DNA of 64,000 bases, taken from positions 38,646 through 102,645 of the forward strand of contig DAOTTU010000092.1 of assembly GCA_034437655.1 (NCBI GenBank). Reading direction: 5' to 3'. This document shows positions 60,067 through 64,000 of the stretch, one piece after another (position 1 is the stretch's first letter; the number at the start of each line of letters is the position of its first letter). The notes beneath the pieces are model-generated. The model saw only the letters and a list, made by a program, of their open reading frames with translations. It searched no databases and was not told where the DNA came from. This DNA is from J027 sp034437655. GTDB taxonomy: Bacteria; Chloroflexota; Anaerolineae; Aggregatilineales; J027. Made by a program: the position numbers and the translations under genes.

Positions 60067-62424
60067 ATGCGTGATCTAACAGGTAAGACCATTGATGATC
60101 GCTATCAATTTGGCGTCCGGCTTGGTGAAGGCTCATTCGCTGAAGTGTATCGGATTCATGACGAGCGCCGCAACGTTGATTTGGCTGCGAAAGTCCTTCG
60201 CACTGATATTGCTGATGATGAAACTGTTCTTGAGCGTTTTCGTCGTGAAAGCGAAGTTCTGGCACGCTTGCAACACCCGCATATCGTGCGCTTCTATGAT
60301 TTTATCGAAACGGATGCGGTCACGTTTATTCTACTGGACTATGTTCCCGGCGAAACATTGCAATCATATTTACACAATCAGGGGCGTCCGCTGGGCATCA
60401 ATGAAGTATTTACACTATTGAAGCCGCTGACGGCTGGGCTGCACTATGCCCATGGTGAAGGTATCGTACACCGTGACCTCAAACCGGGTAATATTTTGCT
60501 GCATCAACAAGGCAACCTGCTAATCACTGACTTTGGGCTGGCACGGGTATTAGGTGATAAGACCACTTCACGGAAGGCCGGCGCATCGGGGACACCGCTC
60601 TACATGGCACCCGAGCAAGTGCTTAATGTAGATGCGTCAAGCGCGACAGATGTCTATGCATTGGGTGTTGTGTTGTATCGAATGCTGGCAGGGCGGCCAC
60701 CATTCATGGGTGAATCTTCAGGGATTGAAGGTGCTACAGCGGCGAAACGTATTGTAGAAGAACACTTGCATATTTTGCCGCAACCCCTGCGTGATTATCA
60801 GTCAAGTGTACCGCTTGCAGTTGAAGAAGTCGTGATGCGCTGTTTGAACAAAGAGCCAGCAAATCGCCCGAAAGGTGTGCGTGAAGTCTATGATGCGATG
60901 GCTGAGGCAATTGGTGCGGCTCCCTCTGACCTGACACCACTCCCGGCAGCGCAGGCTGCGTTGCCGCCTGTTGCAATAACACTTCCCGAACTATCGCAAT
61001 TCATTCGCTTTTCCACTCAGGAATCTAGCCAGCCACTTGAGGCTACCGCCACCAGCAAAAAAATGTCTGCTGTTGAAGAAGAAACTGCTGAGAACATTTA
61101 CCCGCGTCAGGTATTAGAAGGCCGACAACGCCCGACCATACAAAATCACCGCCCCATTCAAGTGCAACAAACGTTACCACCAGATGAAGTCTCAATTTCG
61201 AAACCAACACCGCCGGGTATTGTTATTCCGCCGCCCCGGTCATCACGGCAACGAACGGGAGAATACATTCAAGCTGAAACACCGGGGATGAATTATTCAC
61301 TATTGTTGGTACTGGGGGTCCTGCTGGTGGTTGCCAGTTGTGGGGCCCTGGCCGTGTACATGTCGGGTATTCTGGAAAATAACACCGACGCACCAACACA
61401 GGCTTCATTTGCTGAAAACATTCCGACTGTGACCGCGAATGGTGAACTGCTCTCACCACAATCGACCCTCACAGGCAGCACAGCAAATACACAACCATCG
61501 GCGTTGACTGTTGATAACACAACGCCAACAATAACAGTTGCCGCTGCTGCGGGTGGCATCAGTGATTTGCAAAATCAAGGACTTATCGCTTATGCATCGG
61601 ACCGTGGCGGAACGCTAGATATTTATGTGACAGACCCAACTGCTGAACGTTTACGGCAAACGATTCTGAATGATCCGACAATGAATGAAACCGGGCCGGC
61701 ATGGTCGCCAGATGGTAACTATATTGCATTTTATGCCTACCCGGTCGGCGACACCGACGCTGACATCTACATCATGACGGCGGATGGTAACAATCCCCAG
61801 AATTTAACCAATTCGCCCGATGAGGACGACCGTTATGTAACATGGTCACCAGATGGACAACAACTTGCTTTTCACAGCAATCGCCGTGCTAATGATTCTG
61901 CTGATACAACGCGAGATTTTGAGATTGTCATCTATGATTTTGCTTCAGACACCATCACGCCGTTGACTGTCAACGATGTGCGCGACCTTGGACCGGATTG
62001 GTCGCCAGATGGGCGTTCCCTGGCTTATCATTCATTGGACTCACAATCAGGGCGTTCACGCATCACGATTTATGACTTACAGACTGACACAACGCGCTAT
62101 GTGACCCCGCCGACGCTTGAGGCACGATTTCCAACCTGGTCCCCGGACGGCACCCGCCTCGCATTTCATGTTGAAGAATCCGATTCATTTTCACAAATTT
62201 ACCTGGCTGATGTTGACGGGGAGATAATCCGCCCGTTGCTGCAAATTGCAGTCAATGATGCTTTTCCTGATTGGTCACCAACAGGCGAGGATATTGTGTT
62301 TCACCGCCGCACGGTTGAAGGTGTTTTCGGTGTATTTCGCTACAATTTTGCAACAGACACGGTGTATTCTGTTGGTGACCAACTCCGCGACTTCTTCCCA
62401 GATTGGGCGTTGGTCACCAATTAA
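60067..62424 (+). CDS. Ser/Thr protein kinase with C-terminal TolB-like beta-propeller
   Basis: 785 residues. Kinase domain ~8-275 with RLGEGSFAEVYRI, LAAKVL (Lys), HRDLKPGN, ITDFGLAR and GTPLYMAPEQV. A long disordered linker (~285-400) leads to one membrane helix (~407-430, SLLLVLGVLLVVASCGALAVY), a Thr/Ser-rich stretch, and a TolB/PD40-like propeller from ~515 to the end with repeated WSPDG motifs (AWSPDGNYIAFYA, TWSPDGQQLAFHSN, PDWSPDGRSLAYHS). The topology puts the propeller outside the membrane as a likely sensor. ATG 60067 follows AGGA ten bases upstream; the in-frame ATG at 60013 overlaps the divergent glycosyltransferase gene. Confidence 0.9.
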   Translation: MRDLTGKTIDDRYQFGVRLGEGSFAEVYRIHDERRNVDLAAKVLRTDIADDETVLERFRRESEVLARLQHPHIVRFYDFIETDAVTFILLDYVPGETLQSYLHNQGRPLGINEVFTLLKPLTAGLHYAHGEGIVHRDLKPGNILLHQQGNLLITDFGLARVLGDKTTSRKAGASGTPLYMAPEQVLNVDASSATDVYALGVVLYRMLAGRPPFMGESSGIEGATAAKRIVEEHLHILPQPLRDYQSSVPLAVEEVVMRCLNKEPANRPKGVREVYDAMAEAIGAAPSDLTPLPAAQAALPPVAITLPELSQFIRFSTQESSQPLEATATSKKMSAVEEETAENIYPRQVLEGRQRPTIQNHRPIQVQQTLPPDEVSISKPTPPGIVIPPPRSSRQRTGEYIQAETPGMNYSLLLVLGVLLVVASCGALAVYMSGILENNTDAPTQASFAENIPTVTANGELLSPQSTLTGSTANTQPSALTVDNTTPTITVAAAAGGISDLQNQGLIAYASDRGGTLDIYVTDPTAERLRQTILNDPTMNETGPAWSPDGNYIAFYAYPVGDTDADIYIMTADGNNPQNLTNSPDEDDRYVTWSPDGQQLAFHSNRRANDSADTTRDFEIVIYDFASDTITPLTVNDVRDLGPDWSPDGRSLAYHSLDSQSGRSRITIYDLQTDTTRYVTPPTLEARFPTWSPDGTRLAFHVEESDSFSQIYLADVDGEIIRPLLQIAVNDAFPDWSPTGEDIVFHRRTVEGVFGVFRYNFATDTVYSVGDQLRDFFPDWALVTN

Positions 62425-62491
62425 ATACTCTAACGCAGGATGTAACATAACAAATGGGTACATCTGTACACCCGCCCTCTGATTAGTCAGT

Positions 62492-64000
62492 CTATTGATC
62501 TTCTGTTGCATCAAAGGGGGTATCGGGCACAATCACATCGTCAGCACTTGAACCGTAGACACATGATTGATAGGACCGCCCAACAACAACGCGATAATCA
62601 AAGGTGCGGTCGGGGTCTGGTTCAAGGACAATATTCTGATCCCCAACGCGCAAAATCTCTTGCAAGCGGGACAATTCATTGCCTTTATCGGTTCCAGTGT
62701 AGTCGTAGATGGTGGTCACCCCGTTGGCACGGTCAGTACGTTGCCCCAGAATCGGCGTAAACCCTTCCCAGGCGAGACGGTCCACAGCGACCTGTCCCCA
62801 TCCAAGACCATAAAGTGTACCGTCGAGAACTTCTACGCTGGCACTTTCAAGCTGTAAACGATTTCCACTGGGGGGCGTCACAAAATCTTGTACCAATGCA
62901 CGAATTACATCCCACTGAGGGACATAAACAAAGCCATAAACCTCATCGTTGCGCGGCACCATATGTACATTCTGAATCATGCTAAAGCGCTCAATGTCAC
63001 CGAGGTCAAGTGCCAGCGCAACCGGAGCCAGACTGACCGCGACTTCGAGCGGCATATCGGTATCTACAATTTGCAATGCTTCGGGGAAAAGCGAGAGGTC
63101 GTTAAAGATACCGTTGCCCCGAGCCTGTCGCCACATGGCGCGCAATAGATCCATCTGACGCCGCCCCCGATCCAGGTCGTTGGTGGTCACGCGGCTGCGT
63201 GCATACCAGAGTGACATATAAGGTGACAGCTCATGAACACCGACCGTCAGGGTGTATTGCTCCCAATAATCGCGCCACGGGGCATCCTCTTCTTCACCAC
63301 CTTCGAATGCTGCCGGGGGAGAATTCTCCGGGTCAATCAGTCGCCAGTCGGTGATTTCGCAGTCTACGCTAACCTGCAAGTTGCCAAGTCGGTCGATAAT
63401 GGCCTGAAAATCATCGAAGTCAACGCGCGCGTAGTAGTCAACCTCAATGCCAAAATTGTAGCGGAACATTTCACGCAAAAGCCCCGGCCCGCCAGTTGGC
63501 CATGTCTGCTGTCCTACCTGAAACGTGAGGTTAATTTTATCTACGGTATAGCCGGGTATGTACACCAGCAAGTCGCGCGGAATATGCCACATGGCAGCCG
63601 TTCCAGTTTCCCGATTCACCGAGACGACAATTATCACATCCGTTCGTGCCAGTGAGCTTTCGACGTCACTACCAAGCAAAACAATGTGCAGAATGTCGTC
63701 GCTGTCTTCTGCCAGGTCTGCCTGGAGCGGGATATCAATGATTGGGCGGCCCACTGGCGTTGCATAAGTACCTTCAATGGGCAACGTCGGCAATGGTGTA
63801 TTCGTCGCAGTCGGTGTGTTTGACGGTGTGAGTGTTGGTGTTGGGGTGGAAGTATTCGTCGGGGTAGGCGTATTGGTTGCAGTTGGTGTATTGGTGGGTG
63901 TGGCTGTATCGGTCGGCGTTAATGTCACGGTGGGGAACGGTGTATTGGTCGGCAAGGCTGTTGGTGGCAAGGTGTTTGTTGGAATAGCTGTTGGTGGGTC
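62492..64000 (-). CDS. LytR-CpsA-Psr (LCP) family protein, 5' end beyond the window
   Basis: At least 500 residues; the frame is open through the right edge, so the N-terminus is missing. The visible part starts with a Thr/Pro/Asn-rich linker, then an LCP domain: HIVLLGSDVESSLARTDVI, WHIPRDLLVYIPGY, DKINLTFQVG, VDFDDFQAIIDRLG and LDRGRRQMDLLRAM, which holds the conserved Arg residues that grip the lipid pyrophosphate. LCP enzymes attach glycopolymers to cell-wall peptidoglycan or related acceptors outside the membrane. A membrane anchor would be expected in the missing part. It converges on the preceding kinase gene with 67 bp between; nearby GT1 might supply sugars, as inference. Confidence 0.85.
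   Translation of the reverse strand, partial: DPPTAIPTNTLPPTALPTNTPFPTVTLTPTDTATPTNTPTATNTPTPTNTSTPTPTLTPSNTPTATNTPLPTLPIEGTYATPVGRPIIDIPLQADLAEDSDDILHIVLLGSDVESSLARTDVIIVVSVNRETGTAAMWHIPRDLLVYIPGYTVDKINLTFQVGQQTWPTGGPGLLREMFRYNFGIEVDYYARVDFDDFQAIIDRLGNLQVSVDCEITDWRLIDPENSPPAAFEGGEEEDAPWRDYWEQYTLTVGVHELSPYMSLWYARSRVTTNDLDRGRRQMDLLRAMWRQARGNGIFNDLSLFPEALQIVDTDMPLEVAVSLAPVALALDLGDIERFSMIQNVHMVPRNDEVYGFVYVPQWDVIRALVQDFVTPPSGNRLQLESASVEVLDGTLYGLGWGQVAVDRLAWEGFTPILGQRTDRANGVTTIYDYTGTDKGNELSRLQEILRVGDQNIVLEPDPDRTFDYRVVVGRSYQSCVYGSSADDVIVPDTPFDATEDQ
63780..64000. repeat. Low-complexity repeat coding for a Thr/Pro/Asn-rich linker
   Basis: Imperfect short repeats of the type GGTGTATTGGT on the plus strand code on the minus strand for tandem TNTPT-like units inside the LCP gene. 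It reads as an extended wall-spanning spacer. It is not a CRISPR: unit length is short, irregular and in frame throughout. Confidence 0.8.

Noticed and set aside
63780..64000. Repeat array near the right edge, considered as CRISPR or minisatellite
   Set aside because: Units are short, irregular and in frame, and code for a Thr/Pro linker of a recognised LCP protein.

Overview
The window is a 64 kb chromosomal piece of a bacterium with moderate GC and tightly packed genes. Several traits suggest Chloroflexota (Anaerolineae-like): threonine/proline-rich TNTPT linkers, WD40-rich Ser/Thr kinases, a fasciclin domain fused to PstS, large two-unit FtsX permeases and a type 2 OMP decarboxylase. This placement is an inference from gene content; there is no rRNA in the window. 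I saw no tRNA, insertion sequence, phage gene or CRISPR array, so this looks like core chromosome with some unusual protein architectures.

Layout. 1-6 kb: the 3' end of a hemin-type ABC ATPase, converging on phosphofructokinase, then an acyl-CoA synthetase/GNAT fusion divergent from a VWA-FHA protein. 6-15 kb: a hairpin-rich intergenic stretch, HU with its own promoter and terminator, a GH46-like hydrolase divergent from leucyl aminopeptidase, an ABC ATPase plus giant FtsX permease, and class I aldolase. 15-19 kb: a phosphoesterase, coaBC and the convergent coaX (two steps of CoA synthesis), and a P1-family peptidase.

19-30 kb is a complete phosphate regulon on the minus strand in the order phoB-phoR-pstS-pstC-pstA-pstB-phoU. 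Its PstS carries an N-terminal fasciclin domain. Its PstA is about 1644 residues instead of about 280: the permease core sits behind two membrane segments, WD40-like propeller repeats interrupted by two PDZ-like domains, two more membrane segments, and a fourfold ~100-residue repeat. This is the strongest candidate for something undescribed: a phosphate transporter with a built-in extracytoplasmic sensing or scaffolding module.

30-38 kb: a photolyase-like protein lacking the iron-sulfur cysteines of its family, and nearly all of de novo pyrimidine synthesis (pyrB-pyrC leftward, pyrD-pyrE-pyrF rightward, with an SDR gene between), followed by a STAS protein. 38-50 kb: a lipoprotein, a small unknown protein, and a signalling cluster (membrane-anchored Ser/Thr kinase; a soluble-adenylyl-cyclase-like cyclase/ATPase/TPR protein; a kinase-nSTAND-WD40 giant).

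50-59 kb: a rightward DNA-repair operon with a degenerate SF1 helicase, an intact UvrD-like helicase, a stand-alone Fe-S PD-(D/E)XK nuclease, RecJ and a YigZ protein; the first three resemble AddAB/AdnAB split into three polypeptides. 59-64 kb: a UGT-type glycosyltransferase, a third Ser/Thr kinase with a C-terminal TolB-like propeller, and an LCP-family protein that runs off the right edge. All calls rest on reading motifs by eye; no database search was run.
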